Below are positions 51,656 to 60,559 of a DNA stretch of 64,000 nt, piece after piece. This DNA comes from Undibacterium sp. CCC3.4 (GTDB lineage Bacteria; Pseudomonadota; Gammaproteobacteria; Burkholderiales; Burkholderiaceae_D), in assembly GCF_034347425.1 (NCBI RefSeq), contig NZ_CP133779.1, positions 2,790,001 to 2,854,000 of the forward strand, given 5' to 3'. The notes below the pieces were generated by a model. The model had not been told where the DNA came from. It ran no database searches and saw nothing but the letters and a program-made list of their open reading frames with translations. The position numbers and the translations under genes were made by a program. Position 1 is the stretch's first letter; the number at the start of each line of letters is the position of its first letter.

Positions 51656-52687
51656 ATGCACCATGTAATCAAACCTGCCTTGCTGTCGCTGGCCTTATCA
51701 TCTTGTTTTGCGCACGCGGCTGAGATCACCGTCGTCAATTTCGGCGGCGCGAATGGCAATGCCCAAAAAGCGGCGTATGTCGAACCGTTTCAAAAAGCCA
51801 GCGGAAATAAAATCGTCACTGTTGAATACAACGGTGAGATGGCAAAAATCAAAGCCATGGTGGAAGCGCGTAAGGTAAATTGGGATGTGGTTGAAGTGGA
51901 GTCCGGTGACATCGGCCGCGCCTGCGAAGAAGGTTTGTTGGAAAAAATCGATATCGCCCGCTTCGGCAAAGCCAGCGATTTTTTACCGGAAGCCTTGCAT
52001 GAGTGTGGTATCGGCGCCTTCGTCTGGTCGACCGTCTTGGCGTATAACGCCGATAAATTCAAAACCGCACCGCAGGGTTGGGCCGATTTTTGGGATACCA
52101 AAAAATTTCCCGGCAAGCGCGGCATGCGCAAGGGCGCTCGCTACAATCTCGAATTCGCTTTGATGGCCGATGGCGTGCCGACCAAGGATGTATATAAGGT
52201 CTTGGCGACCAAGGCTGGGGTTGATCGCGCTTTCAAAAAGCTCGACGCACTTAAAGCCAACATTCAATGGTGGGAAGCCGGCGCCCAGCCGCCGCAATTT
52301 TTAGTCGCCGGCGATGTGGTGATGAGTACGGCCTTCAATGGTCGCATCGATTCGGCACAGCGGGAAGGAAAAAATCTCAAGATCACTTGGTCCGGCAGTA
52401 TTTTTGATCTGGATTATTGGACCATCCCTAAAGGTTCAGCCAATAAAGAAACCGCGGAAAAATTCATCGCCTTTGCCTTGTCGGCCGATGCACAGAAAAA
52501 CTATGCGCAAAAAATTGCCTATGGTCCGGTAAATCTGCAAGCGACCAAAATGCTCGACGCGAAAACTTTGGCCGATCTGCCGACTTCGCCGGCCAATTCC
52601 AAGGATTCAATTCAGCAAAATCTGAAATTCTGGACCGATCACGGTGAAGATTTGGAACAACGCTTTGCCGCTTGGGCTGCGCGCTGA
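51656..52687 (+). CDS. ABC importer substrate-binding protein (PotD-like)
   Basis: The 343-aa periplasmic protein has a signal peptide (residues 1-22, ending AHAA) and a PotD-type fold: EITVVNFGGANGNAQKAAYV, NWDVVEVESGDIGRACEEGL, WADFWDTKKFPGKRGMRKGA, WWEAGAQPPQFLVAGDVVMS, WSGSIFDLDYWTIPKGSANK. The Shine-Dalgarno AGGAG lies 6 nt before the ATG. A terminator/attenuator hairpin follows, so this gene is likely expressed above the permeases. Confidence 0.93.
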   Translation: MHHVIKPALLSLALSSCFAHAAEITVVNFGGANGNAQKAAYVEPFQKASGNKIVTVEYNGEMAKIKAMVEARKVNWDVVEVESGDIGRACEEGLLEKIDIARFGKASDFLPEALHECGIGAFVWSTVLAYNADKFKTAPQGWADFWDTKKFPGKRGMRKGARYNLEFALMADGVPTKDVYKVLATKAGVDRAFKKLDALKANIQWWEAGAQPPQFLVAGDVVMSTAFNGRIDSAQREGKNLKITWSGSIFDLDYWTIPKGSANKETAEKFIAFALSADAQKNYAQKIAYGPVNLQATKMLDAKTLADLPTSPANSKDSIQQNLKFWTDHGEDLEQRFAAWAAR

Positions 52688-52713
52688 GTGTCTTTGCGCA
52701 TTTGGTAACTACG

Positions 52714-52751
52714 GATGCCGCTTGTTGTGAGCGGCATCTTTTGATTTTTTT
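52714..52751 (+). terminator. Terminator/attenuator between the binding-protein and permease genes
   Basis: A 9-bp stem (GATGCCGCT at 52714-52722 with AGCGGCATC at 52730-52738), a 7-nt loop and a T-rich tract. Partial read-through would express the permeases less than the binding protein. Confidence 0.8.
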
Positions 52752-52763
52752 AGGCAAATTGAA

Positions 52764-54050
52764 ATGACCATCGCATTGTCTGTCAAGCAGATCTCCGCGC
52801 CGCCGTTGCCGCTGCCATCCGAGCGGGCCAAGCTCAAGCGTGAATTACGCGCTGCGCAACTGAAAAAGAAACTGATGGCGCTGACGCTGATAGCGCCGCT
52901 GGCAGTATTTTTATTGATTATTTTTATCGTACCGATCGCAGTTTTGTTGGTGCGCGGAGTGGAAAATCCTGAGGTCGCCGGCAGCTTGCCGACTACCTTG
53001 CAAACCCTGGCCGACTGGGATAGACAGTCGCTGCCGACAGCACCGAGTTTTGCCGCGCTGGTGGCTGATCTGAGCGTGGTCAAAGCGAGCGGTAACGGCG
53101 GCACACTGGCGCGTCGTATCAATTCAGAAATTCCCGGCGCCCGTTCGATAGTCATGAGTACGCTGCGCGCCTTACCCTTGCATGATGAGCAGGGCGCGCC
53201 ACTGGCGGGCGAGCAAATCAAACCGGCCCTGATTGCCTTGCATGAAGAATGGGGGCAACTCGACTATTGGCAAGTGATCGCCAAGAACAGTCATTTTTAT
53301 TCACCGTATTACGTGCTGGCCTCCTTGGATATGAAGCAGGATGGCCAAGGCCATATCGTGCCGGTCGAGCAGGAACAAGCCGTATATCTGAAGATTTTTT
53401 CACGTACCTTTTTCATCAGTCTGGTGGTCAGTTTGTGTTGTCTGGCGCTGGCTTTTCCGCTGGCCTATTGCTTGTCTTTGATGAACGAACGGCGTGCCAA
53501 TCTGTTGATGATCTTGGTGCTCATTCCATTCTGGACTTCAATCTTGGTACGGGTCGCGGCCTGGATCGTGTTGCTGCAGTCTGAGGGCTTGGTCAACAAG
53601 ACCTTAATGGCCGCCGGCTTGATACAGTCGCCGTTTGAATTACTGTTCAACCGCTTCGGTGTGATTGTATCGATGACGCATATTCTGCTGCCGTTCATGA
53701 TACTGCCACTCTACAGCGTGATGAAAGCGATTCCGGTCACCTATATGCGTGCCGCTATTTCGCTCGGCAGTCATCCGTTCGCCGCCTTCTGGCGCGTGTA
53801 TGTGCCGCAGACTATACCGGGTGTGGCGGCCGGCAGCCTGTTGGTATTCATACTCGCGCTCGGCTACTACATCACCCCGGCTTTACTGGGTGGCCCGAAC
53901 GAGCAAATGGTCAGTTACTACGTCGCGTATTTTACGAATGTGACAATTAATTGGGGCATGGCGTGCGCGCTCGGCAGTTTATTGCTGGCGGCAACGCTGG
54001 TGTTATATGCGGTGTATCAGCGCTTCACTCAAACGGCAGCCAGCCAGTAA
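52764..54050 (+). CDS. ABC importer permease (PotB-like)
   Basis: The 428-aa permease has a basic cytoplasmic N-terminus (KLKRELRAAQLKKKL), a first membrane segment, then an unusually large periplasmic insert (about residues 70-205) before the other five segments. The EAA-type loop is near RAAISLGSHPFAAFWRVYVP. It forms a heterodimer with the permease encoded 15 bp downstream. Confidence 0.92.
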   Translation: MTIALSVKQISAPPLPLPSERAKLKRELRAAQLKKKLMALTLIAPLAVFLLIIFIVPIAVLLVRGVENPEVAGSLPTTLQTLADWDRQSLPTAPSFAALVADLSVVKASGNGGTLARRINSEIPGARSIVMSTLRALPLHDEQGAPLAGEQIKPALIALHEEWGQLDYWQVIAKNSHFYSPYYVLASLDMKQDGQGHIVPVEQEQAVYLKIFSRTFFISLVVSLCCLALAFPLAYCLSLMNERRANLLMILVLIPFWTSILVRVAAWIVLLQSEGLVNKTLMAAGLIQSPFELLFNRFGVIVSMTHILLPFMILPLYSVMKAIPVTYMRAAISLGSHPFAAFWRVYVPQTIPGVAAGSLLVFILALGYYITPALLGGPNEQMVSYYVAYFTNVTINWGMACALGSLLLAATLVLYAVYQRFTQTAASQ

Positions 54051-54065
54051 TCAAAAGGTATTGCG

Positions 54066-54902
54066 ATGAAATTGACTCTTCCCTTATTTCCCCCGTATGT
54101 GTCGGTGCTCGAACGCGTGTGGTTTTTTATGTTACGCTCTACCAATGCTCTGACCTTACTGTTTTTGGTATTGCCCATCTTAGTCATCATTCCGCTGTCG
54201 TTTTCCGATAGCAGTTTTCTGTCATATCCGATACCCGGTTATTCGTTGCGCTGGTATCAGAATCTGTTTGCCTCAGAAGAATGGATGCGGGCTTTGAAAA
54301 ACAGTTTCATCGTCGCGCCGGCCGCCACCGTGATTGCTACCGTGCTCGGTACTCTCGCTGCAGTCGGTTTGAACAAGGCCGATTTCGGCGGCAAGGCACT
54401 GTTGATGGCCGTGCTGATTTCGCCGATGGTGGTGCCGGTGGTGGTGGTCGGGGTCGGGATGTACCTGTTCTTTGCCAAGATTGGTTTAGCCGATAGCTAC
54501 ATTGGCTTGATATTGGCCCATGCCGCGCTCGGTGCACCATTCGTGGTGACCACGGTGTCGGCCACGCTGCAGGGCTTCAACCAGAATCTGGTACGGGCCA
54601 GTCTGAGTCTCGGTGCCGGACCGTTGCAGACGTTTTTCCGCATCACCTTACCGGTGATCGCGCCAGGCTTGATCGCCGGTGCCTTGTTCGCCTTCGCCAC
54701 TTCTTTCGATGAAGTGGTGATCACCTTATTCATCGCCGGTCCTGCGCAAACCACTTTACCGCGGCAAATGTTTACCGGTATTCGCGAAAATATCAGCCCG
54801 ACCATCGCCGCCTTGGCCACCATACTGATCCTGTTTTCCACTGCTTTACTGTTGGCGCTTGAATGGCTGCGCGGACGCAGCAAAGCCGCTGCCAAATTTT
54901 AA
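54066..54902 (+). CDS. ABC importer permease (PotC-like)
   Basis: The 278-aa permease has six membrane segments and the EAA-type loop RASLSLGAGPLQTFFRITLP, then FATSFDEVVITLFIAGPAQTTLPRQM, a motif typical of PotC. It completes the transporter with the PotA-, PotB- and PotD-like proteins. It ends 13 bp before the gabD start. Confidence 0.93.
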   Translation: MKLTLPLFPPYVSVLERVWFFMLRSTNALTLLFLVLPILVIIPLSFSDSSFLSYPIPGYSLRWYQNLFASEEWMRALKNSFIVAPAATVIATVLGTLAAVGLNKADFGGKALLMAVLISPMVVPVVVVGVGMYLFFAKIGLADSYIGLILAHAALGAPFVVTTVSATLQGFNQNLVRASLSLGAGPLQTFFRITLPVIAPGLIAGALFAFATSFDEVVITLFIAGPAQTTLPRQMFTGIRENISPTIAALATILILFSTALLLALEWLRGRSKAAAKF

Positions 54903-54915
54903 ATTGGAGTTGACC

Positions 54916-56370
54916 ATGTTACCTTTGAACGATCCTAGCTTATTCCGCCAACAAGCCTATCTCGATGGCGTCTGGTGCGATGCCGACGATGGCAGCACCA
55001 TCGCCGTCACCAATCCGGCCACCGGTGCCTTGCTCGGCCACGTGCCACACATGGGAACGGCCGAAACGGCACGCGCCATCGCTGCCGCCGCCCGTGCCTG
55101 GCGCGCGTGGCGGGAAAAAACCGCCAAAGAACGCAGCGCGATTCTGCGCCGTTGGAACGATCTGATGCTGGCTAACAGCGAGGATCTGGCGCTGATCATG
55201 ACGGCCGAGCAGGGCAAGCCGCTGGCCGAATCGCGTGGCGAAATCACGTATGCCGCCAGTTTCATAGAATGGTTTGCCGAAGAAGCCAAGCGCGTCTGTG
55301 GCGACACCTTGGCTTCGCCGTGGAGCGATCGCCGCTTGATCGTGCAGAAAGAACCGATCGGCGTCTGCGCGGCGATCACGCCGTGGAATTTTCCGGCAGC
55401 GATGATCACTCGCAAAGTGGGCCCGGCGCTGGCGGCCGGCTGTCCGATTGTAGTCAAACCGGCCGAAGCAACGCCGTTCTCGGCCTTGGCCTTGGCCGAG
55501 CTCGGCCAGCGTGCCGGTTTGCCGGCTGGGGTCTTGAGTGTGATTACCGGTGCCGCGGCCGAAATCGGTGCCGAAATGTGCCGCAATCCGGTGGTGCGCA
55601 AGCTTAGCTTTACCGGTTCCACCGCGGTCGGGCAATTGTTGATGCAGCAATGCGCGCCGACCATCAAGAAACTCTCGCTCGAACTCGGTGGTAATGCCCC
55701 GTTCATCGTCTTCGAGGATGCTGATCTCGATGCCGCGGTTGAGGGGGCGCTGGCCTCGAAGTATCGCAATGCCGGGCAAACTTGTGTGTGTGCGAATCGC
55801 TTCTATGTGCATAGCACCGTGTACGAGGCTTTTGCCGAAAAACTGGCGGCAGCGGTGGCGCAGTTGGTGCCAGGTGATGGCATGCAGGCCGGTGTCAATC
55901 AGGGCCCGCTGATCGACCAAAAAGCGGTCGCCAAGATCGAAGCCCATATTGCTGACGCTATTGCCCACGGCGGACGCGTGCTCACTGGCGGCGCGCGCCA
56001 TGCCTTGGGCTTGAGCTTCTTCGAACCTACCGTGATCGTCGATGCCAGTGCCAGTTGCCGCGTGGCGCGTGAAGAGAGTTTCGGGCCACTGGCGGTGTTG
56101 TTCCGCTTCAGCAGTGATGAGGAAGTGGTGGCCTTGGCCAATGACAGCGAATTCGGTTTAGCCAGCTACTTTTATGCGCGCGATATCGGCCGTATCTGGC
56201 GCGTCGCCGAGGCGCTGGAAAGCGGCATGGTTGGCGTCAATACCGGCATCATTTCGAATGAAGTGGCACCGTTCGGCGGCGTCAAGCAATCGGGCTTGGG
56301 ACGCGAAGGCTCGCACTACGGTATGGATGATTACTTGGTCATCAAATACATTTGTCTGGGTGGTTTGTAA
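54916..56370 (+). CDS. gabD: NAD(P)-dependent succinate-semialdehyde dehydrogenase GabD
   Basis: GabD oxidises succinate semialdehyde to succinate. The 484-aa protein, from the ATG at 54916 (GGAG 6 nt upstream), matches E. coli GabD length. Visible are IGVCAAITPWNFPAAMITRK, KPAEATPFSALALAELGQRA, FTGSTAVGQLLM, the general-base Glu in LELGGNAPFIVFEDAD, the catalytic Cys near residue 289 in NAGQTCVCANRFYVH, and EVAPFGGVKQSGLGREGS. The frame opens at 54859 inside the permease gene; that extension is not used. It closes the GABA operon. Confidence 0.96.
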   Translation: MLPLNDPSLFRQQAYLDGVWCDADDGSTIAVTNPATGALLGHVPHMGTAETARAIAAAARAWRAWREKTAKERSAILRRWNDLMLANSEDLALIMTAEQGKPLAESRGEITYAASFIEWFAEEAKRVCGDTLASPWSDRRLIVQKEPIGVCAAITPWNFPAAMITRKVGPALAAGCPIVVKPAEATPFSALALAELGQRAGLPAGVLSVITGAAAEIGAEMCRNPVVRKLSFTGSTAVGQLLMQQCAPTIKKLSLELGGNAPFIVFEDADLDAAVEGALASKYRNAGQTCVCANRFYVHSTVYEAFAEKLAAAVAQLVPGDGMQAGVNQGPLIDQKAVAKIEAHIADAIAHGGRVLTGGARHALGLSFFEPTVIVDASASCRVAREESFGPLAVLFRFSSDEEVVALANDSEFGLASYFYARDIGRIWRVAEALESGMVGVNTGIISNEVAPFGGVKQSGLGREGSHYGMDDYLVIKYICLGGL

Positions 56371-56414
56371 AGCGTAGTTCAACACAGTGGCATGCGCTCG
56401 GCTTGCCTGCTGCT

Positions 56415-56447
56415 CACCGCGCTGGGATAGTGATGTCCCACGCGGTG
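56415..56447 (+). terminator. Interrupted hairpin after gabD
   Basis: CACCGCG (56415-56421) pairs with CGCGGTG (56441-56447), and the inner TGGGA pairs with TCCCA. It lies 45 bp after the gabD stop and lacks a T tract, so it may act as a 3' stability element or weak terminator. Confidence 0.4.
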
Positions 56448-56455
56448 GCGAATTG

Positions 56456-56505
56456 TAAAGTGGCCCCCTAAGTCCAGACAATTATTCAAAGAGTTTAAGA
56501 TAGTG
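56456..56505. repeat. Orphan 50-bp IS3-family end
   Basis: These 50 bp are identical to the left terminal 50 bp (19858-19907) of the IS in the giant gene. No transposase sequence follows. It marks the left border of the AT-richer ParB segment and is probably the scar of an IS-mediated deletion or rearrangement. Confidence 0.85.
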
Positions 56506-56594
56506 TCCTATGATCACCATGAAAATTTTTCACGTATTTTCGTTTAATTTCAATCTTAATCGGAAATAACGCAAGAGCATGGTTTGCTCATTTC

Positions 56595-57788
56595 TCAACA
56601 ATGTGGCAGTTGATTAATACGCTCAAGTAATTTCATCACCAAATGGCTATCATCCTCTGGAACAACACCACCAATACTTGTAAGTGCTGTTTTCAGTTCT
56701 TCTACAGGCAACATGACCGATACTTGATGAACCTTATTCGTCAATCCTCCGCGCAATAGCAGTTTTTCAAGTTGTTGTAATGTAAATCGTGCTTCACGGC
56801 GCTCGTACATGGAAGAATTCAACGCTGCAATTCCAGCAGGAATCAGCGCATCACCACCAAAATCTTTAATTTGTGATGGTTTTACACCTGAAACAGAATC
56901 GCTTGAACTCAATTTTGGCCGGTAATCTTCCCTAGGGGGCTTAGACTCCTCTATGAACTGACTTATTTGTCTGGCAAATTCGGGATCAATTGCTGCATGA
57001 GACGAAGGATGTTCACTACTTATATCGACCATCGGCATAGAAGAATTAACTCTTAACTTCGCAGCACGGATATCACCTGAAGTTAAAGCACGGTTCTCAC
57101 TCTGCGCGAGATTTTTTAATTCTTCACGCTGCGCATCTGGCAGAGGCCGATATTGCTCTAACAACGATGCAAAAGGAATAATGCCGGTTTTTACCACATC
57201 TGCCCATTTCGGATCGAGCATCGCCAAAATGCGAGAAACGTACTGGCTGCCACTTCCAGAACTCTTTTTATGAACCAATTGTCCAATATCTTTTTTGCGC
57301 AGATCAGGGTAATCTTCTAATAATTCCTGAATGTACACAGCAGTTTCAATATCACTCAAATCACTGCGTTGTAAATTTTCCGCCAACTGTGCCAAGCGCA
57401 ATTTAGAAGCTGTCAAATCTTGCCGAATAATGGCAGGTATCTGTTCAGAATTAAGAACCCCCTGTTCACGATTCAAACGAAACGCACGCCAGCGTCGTTC
57501 ACCAGCAATGATGGTGTAGCGCTCAGTGTCTTTCCGCACCACGATAGGCTGAATAAGCGAATTAACGGCGATATCATCTGCCAAATCTTGCAATGCCAAT
57601 AAAACATCGCCGTCAATTTGGCCGTCAACCGGACGAAAAGACGAACGAGGTTGCCTTGGATCAGGGTCAATATCGTCCAAGTCAAGTAGAGCACCTATGC
57701 CTGATTCGATCGATGTATCCATATTGTTCAACATATCCAAGGTATTTGTCGCAGGCGCTTTTTTAGTTGATAGTCCACTACGTTTCAT
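56595..57788 (-). CDS. ParB/RepB/Spo0J-family partition protein (orphan)
   Basis: The 397-aa protein has the ParB N-terminal CTPase domain (LLDLDDIDPDPRQPRSSF, LIQPIVVRKDTERYTIIAGE, RRWRAFRL, the GERRWRA motif), ENLQRSDLSDIETAVYIQEL, and a central HTH (DIGQLVHKKSSGSGSQYVSR). Such proteins bind centromere-like sites and work with a ParA ATPase. No parA lies beside it. GGAG is 9 nt before the ATG. Base composition is more AT-rich than the neighbouring metabolic genes, which fits a plasmid or ICE origin. Confidence 0.9.
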   Translation of the reverse strand: MKRSGLSTKKAPATNTLDMLNNMDTSIESGIGALLDLDDIDPDPRQPRSSFRPVDGQIDGDVLLALQDLADDIAVNSLIQPIVVRKDTERYTIIAGERRWRAFRLNREQGVLNSEQIPAIIRQDLTASKLRLAQLAENLQRSDLSDIETAVYIQELLEDYPDLRKKDIGQLVHKKSSGSGSQYVSRILAMLDPKWADVVKTGIIPFASLLEQYRPLPDAQREELKNLAQSENRALTSGDIRAAKLRVNSSMPMVDISSEHPSSHAAIDPEFARQISQFIEESKPPREDYRPKLSSSDSVSGVKPSQIKDFGGDALIPAGIAALNSSMYERREARFTLQQLEKLLLRGGLTNKVHQVSVMLPVEELKTALTSIGGVVPEDDSHLVMKLLERINQLPHC

Positions 57789-58068
57789 ATATCAATCTCC
57801 ATTTCATGATGGACAGAACACATAAAGCGGTATTTCAACATTGTGTTTCCCGTGTTCTGCCTGTCGAATATGATTAAACTGGCAAATAGCTTTTGAAGCA
57901 CATAAGCAACTACTATCTTCTAAGTAGGTTCGGCACAGTTATCGCTCCGAATTTTTTATACCAGTTCACGAAAACACTTTGTGTTCCATCATCCGCTGCA
58001 GCGTCGTAGTGTATTAGTTATATTAAAAATACTATTAAACACGGTATGAACAGCATTTAAATATCAGA

Positions 58069-58608
58069 TCAGCTTGTTTGGCGCGCGGTCATTTTAGCCG
58101 GAGGGTAAATATACTGAACCCACCAAAAAATCGCGGTATAACAAAAAGCCGCATTCGATATACTGCAAGAGTCAGCAGTGAGGGCCAGTGCAAGCGCTAA
58201 TTCTTGGGGCAACTGGATGTTCACTTGCTCCCATCCGGTTTTACCAGTAGCACCGCCAGCGAAGCTCATCGATGTTTTTGGCTTTCTCCAATGTAAGCCG
58301 TGTTCCCACGGACGTTCATCCAAAAAGCGTCTCATCATGCTTTCAAACATAACGGTCAACGAAGGGTAGAGAAAAGGGGTAATCCCCTTTAAGTAGGTAT
58401 AAATTTGTGTCGGGCAGCGGGTAGGAACTGCTTTTAATGCTTCTAAACGTGTTTTAGGACGTCCAATACGTTGGCCATGTAACGACTTCGTGACAAGTTC
58501 TTGTGACATACTTATCGCATTGGTTTCAGAAGTAAGCAATGCTTGATCCTTGACAAGAGACGATTCCCACGAATTATCCTTTGGTAAGGAAGGCTTGTTT
58601 GCGGTCAT
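58069..58608 (-). CDS. Unknown protein, plasmid-like segment
   Basis: The 179-aa product has no family I recognise. A basic segment GRPKTRLEALKAVPTRCPTQ is followed by a helical C-terminal part with LPQELALALALTADSCSISN and a Trp/Tyr-rich stretch. AAGG lies 6 nt before the ATG. It is co-oriented with and 280 bp upstream of the orphan ParB gene, so it may be a plasmid maintenance protein, but that is only inferred from context. Confidence 0.6.
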   Translation of the reverse strand: MTANKPSLPKDNSWESSLVKDQALLTSETNAISMSQELVTKSLHGQRIGRPKTRLEALKAVPTRCPTQIYTYLKGITPFLYPSLTVMFESMMRRFLDERPWEHGLHWRKPKTSMSFAGGATGKTGWEQVNIQLPQELALALALTADSCSISNAAFCYTAIFWWVQYIYPPAKMTARQTS

Positions 58609-58694
58609 ATTTAGCCTTGAGTCAATACTCTATGAAAGTGCCGCAATCATATTATGAAGTTATGCCTTCGTGCAACTTCGATCATTTCTGACTA

Positions 58695-58762
58695 GGTTCC
58701 CGCCAAAAGCATGCGGGAAACACCGCATACCTCGTCATTCCCGCATGCTTTTGGCGGGAACC
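58695..58762. repeat. Perfect 25-bp inverted repeat at the left edge of MITE copy 2
   Basis: The 25 bp at 58695-58719 (starting GGTTCCCGCCAAAAGC) are the exact inverse of 58738-58762, with an 18-bp spacer. The right arm is the usual left arm of the MITE palindrome; the extra inverted copy replaces the normal left terminal repeat. Confidence 0.8.
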
Positions 58763-58951
58763 CAGCGTCGTTTTTTACACTGACAATGCCACAATTTCTG
58801 GCATTTTCAGTTAACCACGAACGCCGCTGGGTTCCTGCCAAAAGCGCGCAGGAATGACGTGGCCACCAGTTAGGGTAATGATACCGACTCACTACCCTTT
58901 TGCGACAGCCTCTGAAGGCCGGGGTTTCAAACCCTGGTTAGATTTTTGATG
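58729..58951. repeat. MITE-like element copy 2 (left end lost)
   Basis: About 223 bp nearly identical to 46852-47074, with a handful of substitutions. The right terminal repeat CTTTTGCGACAGCCTCT is present, but the left one is missing. As in copy 1, the repeat ends shortly before a plus-strand ORF. Confidence 0.85.
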
Positions 58952-59042
58952 AAAATATCATTGACTCTTTTATCCCGTCAAAACAGCGGTCTGGTCCGTC
59001 GCCTATGCGCGTGACTTCCTTGTAAAGACTTCCGGAGATACG

Positions 59043-59324
59043 ATGGAAAAGCCAATTGACGACCCGAGCAAACCCATCGCCATCGGCGGTGCGCTCATCT
59101 TCCTCGATGGCGACACCCGTAACCCCGACGTTTCGTGCGTGTTTGCCGACTCGGTAGTCGTGCTCAACGACACCTTACGGATTCACAACGGGTGGATGGA
59201 TATGATTGATTTTCTGGGGATGTTGTGGCTGATGAATCGCCAAGCCGACAGTGTAAATTTGCTTAAGGAAGCGCTGGCCGCAATCGCTGATAGGCTGGCA
59301 AGTGTTCAAACGATAGGCGAATAA
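59043..59324 (+). CDS. Unknown 93-aa protein
   Basis: The ORF starts 6 nt after CCGGAG, a good Shine-Dalgarno sequence. The product begins MEKPIDDPSKPIAIGGALIF, is acidic overall, has a hydrophobic middle (MDMIDFLGMLWLM) and a helical C-terminus (LLKEALAAIADRLAS). I do not recognise it. It converges on the arginase-family gene with a 19-bp overlap. Its size would allow a leader-type peptide or a small partner protein of the adjoining cluster, but no core-peptide pattern is visible. Confidence 0.6.
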   Translation: MEKPIDDPSKPIAIGGALIFLDGDTRNPDVSCVFADSVVVLNDTLRIHNGWMDMIDFLGMLWLMNRQADSVNLLKEALAAIADRLASVQTIGE

Positions 59325-60559
59325 AGCATGTGTTCGGTCGATTGAGCATGGCGCAAATGGAAGAGGTAGCGACTAGCCAAGCGAGCGGCTACCGCCGCAG
59401 TGCCATGTGCTCCTTGCGTCGCATCACCTATTTCAACGAATTCCATGCCGATGATGCGAAACTCACGAAACAATCGCTCAAAACACGCCAGCAGCGGGTA
59501 AAAGCTTAGCCCGCCTAGCACTGGTGTTGCGGTCTCGGGACAGTCGGCGAGCGCGAGTGCATCAACGTCAAACGTGACGAACCAAGGCAGAGATGGGTCC
59601 ATGCCGTCGAGAAGCCGTTGGTAACCCTTAGTCTCGGCTTCAAAAGCCGACAACACTTGTAGTTTCGGATCCCGCAAGCAAGCGACTCGTTCGATCGGTT
59701 GATGGAAAAAATCTCGCACACCGACCTGCCACAGTGCTTGCACATGTGGCATTTGACGTACCCAGTGCATCACATTGGCGTGATTGAGTTGTTCGTCGCA
59801 GGGCGCACCGACTGCGTAGAGATCCGGGTGCGCGTCGAACTGCAGCACGCCTAAGCGTGGATAGCGCTGGGCAAGTGCACCGATGCTATAGTAAGCCAGC
59901 GCATGATCGCCACCCAAGATCAATGGCCTTGCTCCACGGTCAACGATCATCCGACAGATATGCGCGGCACGTTCACCAATTTCACTTCCGCGATCCTGAA
60001 GCGGCTGATGGATAACGTCACCGACATCAAACAGGCGCAGTGCAGCCGTGTCGAGCTGACAAGCGAAGTCGAGATCTAACAGTATCCCGCGCCGTTCCGA
60101 TGTCCCGAGCGGTGACTCAATCGACTGGGCCAAGTGCGCGCGTACCCGGCGACCGCCACCGGCCACCGAAACACTACCTTCGGTCGTGGTCGCAATTGGC
60201 ACGTGTAATACGACCAGATCGTCGTCGATGAGCGTATCGAGGTCGTGCACTGCCAGTGCACATCCGGCGGGGCGGGCGGCGGGCGTACACAGGCCGCCAC
60301 CGAGCAGGTCGACTAGTTTGTCGGGCAGCAGAAACAAGTACTTCACCAGCATATCGAAAACACTGAGGCCCAAGCAGTGAATCAGCACGTCACTGGTTTG
60401 AGGTTGTGCTGCGGCAATGCCATCCAACAGTGTCGCAATACGATCAGCCGCGCGTAGACGCTTACCACCAAAAGGAAGGCTGATCTCAATACGCCCGTTG
60501 CCAATCGATTCCCAGCGCAGTCGTGGGTGAACCCGGTAGTTGATACTGTCTAGCGTCAT
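59306..60559 (-). CDS. Arginase/ureohydrolase-family enzyme with N-terminal winged-helix-like domain
   Basis: From the ATG at 60559 the protein is 417 aa. Residues 155-417 are a ureohydrolase domain with all manganese-binding motifs: GGDHAL (216-221), FDAHPDL (241-247) and TFDVDAL (329-335). Residues 8-88 (HPRLRWESIGNGRIEISLPF then RAADRIATLLDG) read like a small winged-helix with the layout of PqqD/RRE peptide-binding domains; ordinary arginases lack this. The start overlaps the upstream JmjC gene as ATGA, with AAGGGG 6 nt before it. With the neighbours, hydrolysis of Arg to ornithine in a peptide is a plausible role, but free arginine or agmatine cannot be excluded. Confidence 0.82.
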   Translation of the reverse strand: MTLDSINYRVHPRLRWESIGNGRIEISLPFGGKRLRAADRIATLLDGIAAAQPQTSDVLIHCLGLSVFDMLVKYLFLLPDKLVDLLGGGLCTPAARPAGCALAVHDLDTLIDDDLVVLHVPIATTTEGSVSVAGGGRRVRAHLAQSIESPLGTSERRGILLDLDFACQLDTAALRLFDVGDVIHQPLQDRGSEIGERAAHICRMIVDRGARPLILGGDHALAYYSIGALAQRYPRLGVLQFDAHPDLYAVGAPCDEQLNHANVMHWVRQMPHVQALWQVGVRDFFHQPIERVACLRDPKLQVLSAFEAETKGYQRLLDGMDPSLPWFVTFDVDALALADCPETATPVLGGLSFYPLLACFERLFREFRIIGMEFVEIGDATQGAHGTAAVAARLASRYLFHLRHAQSTEHMLYSPIV

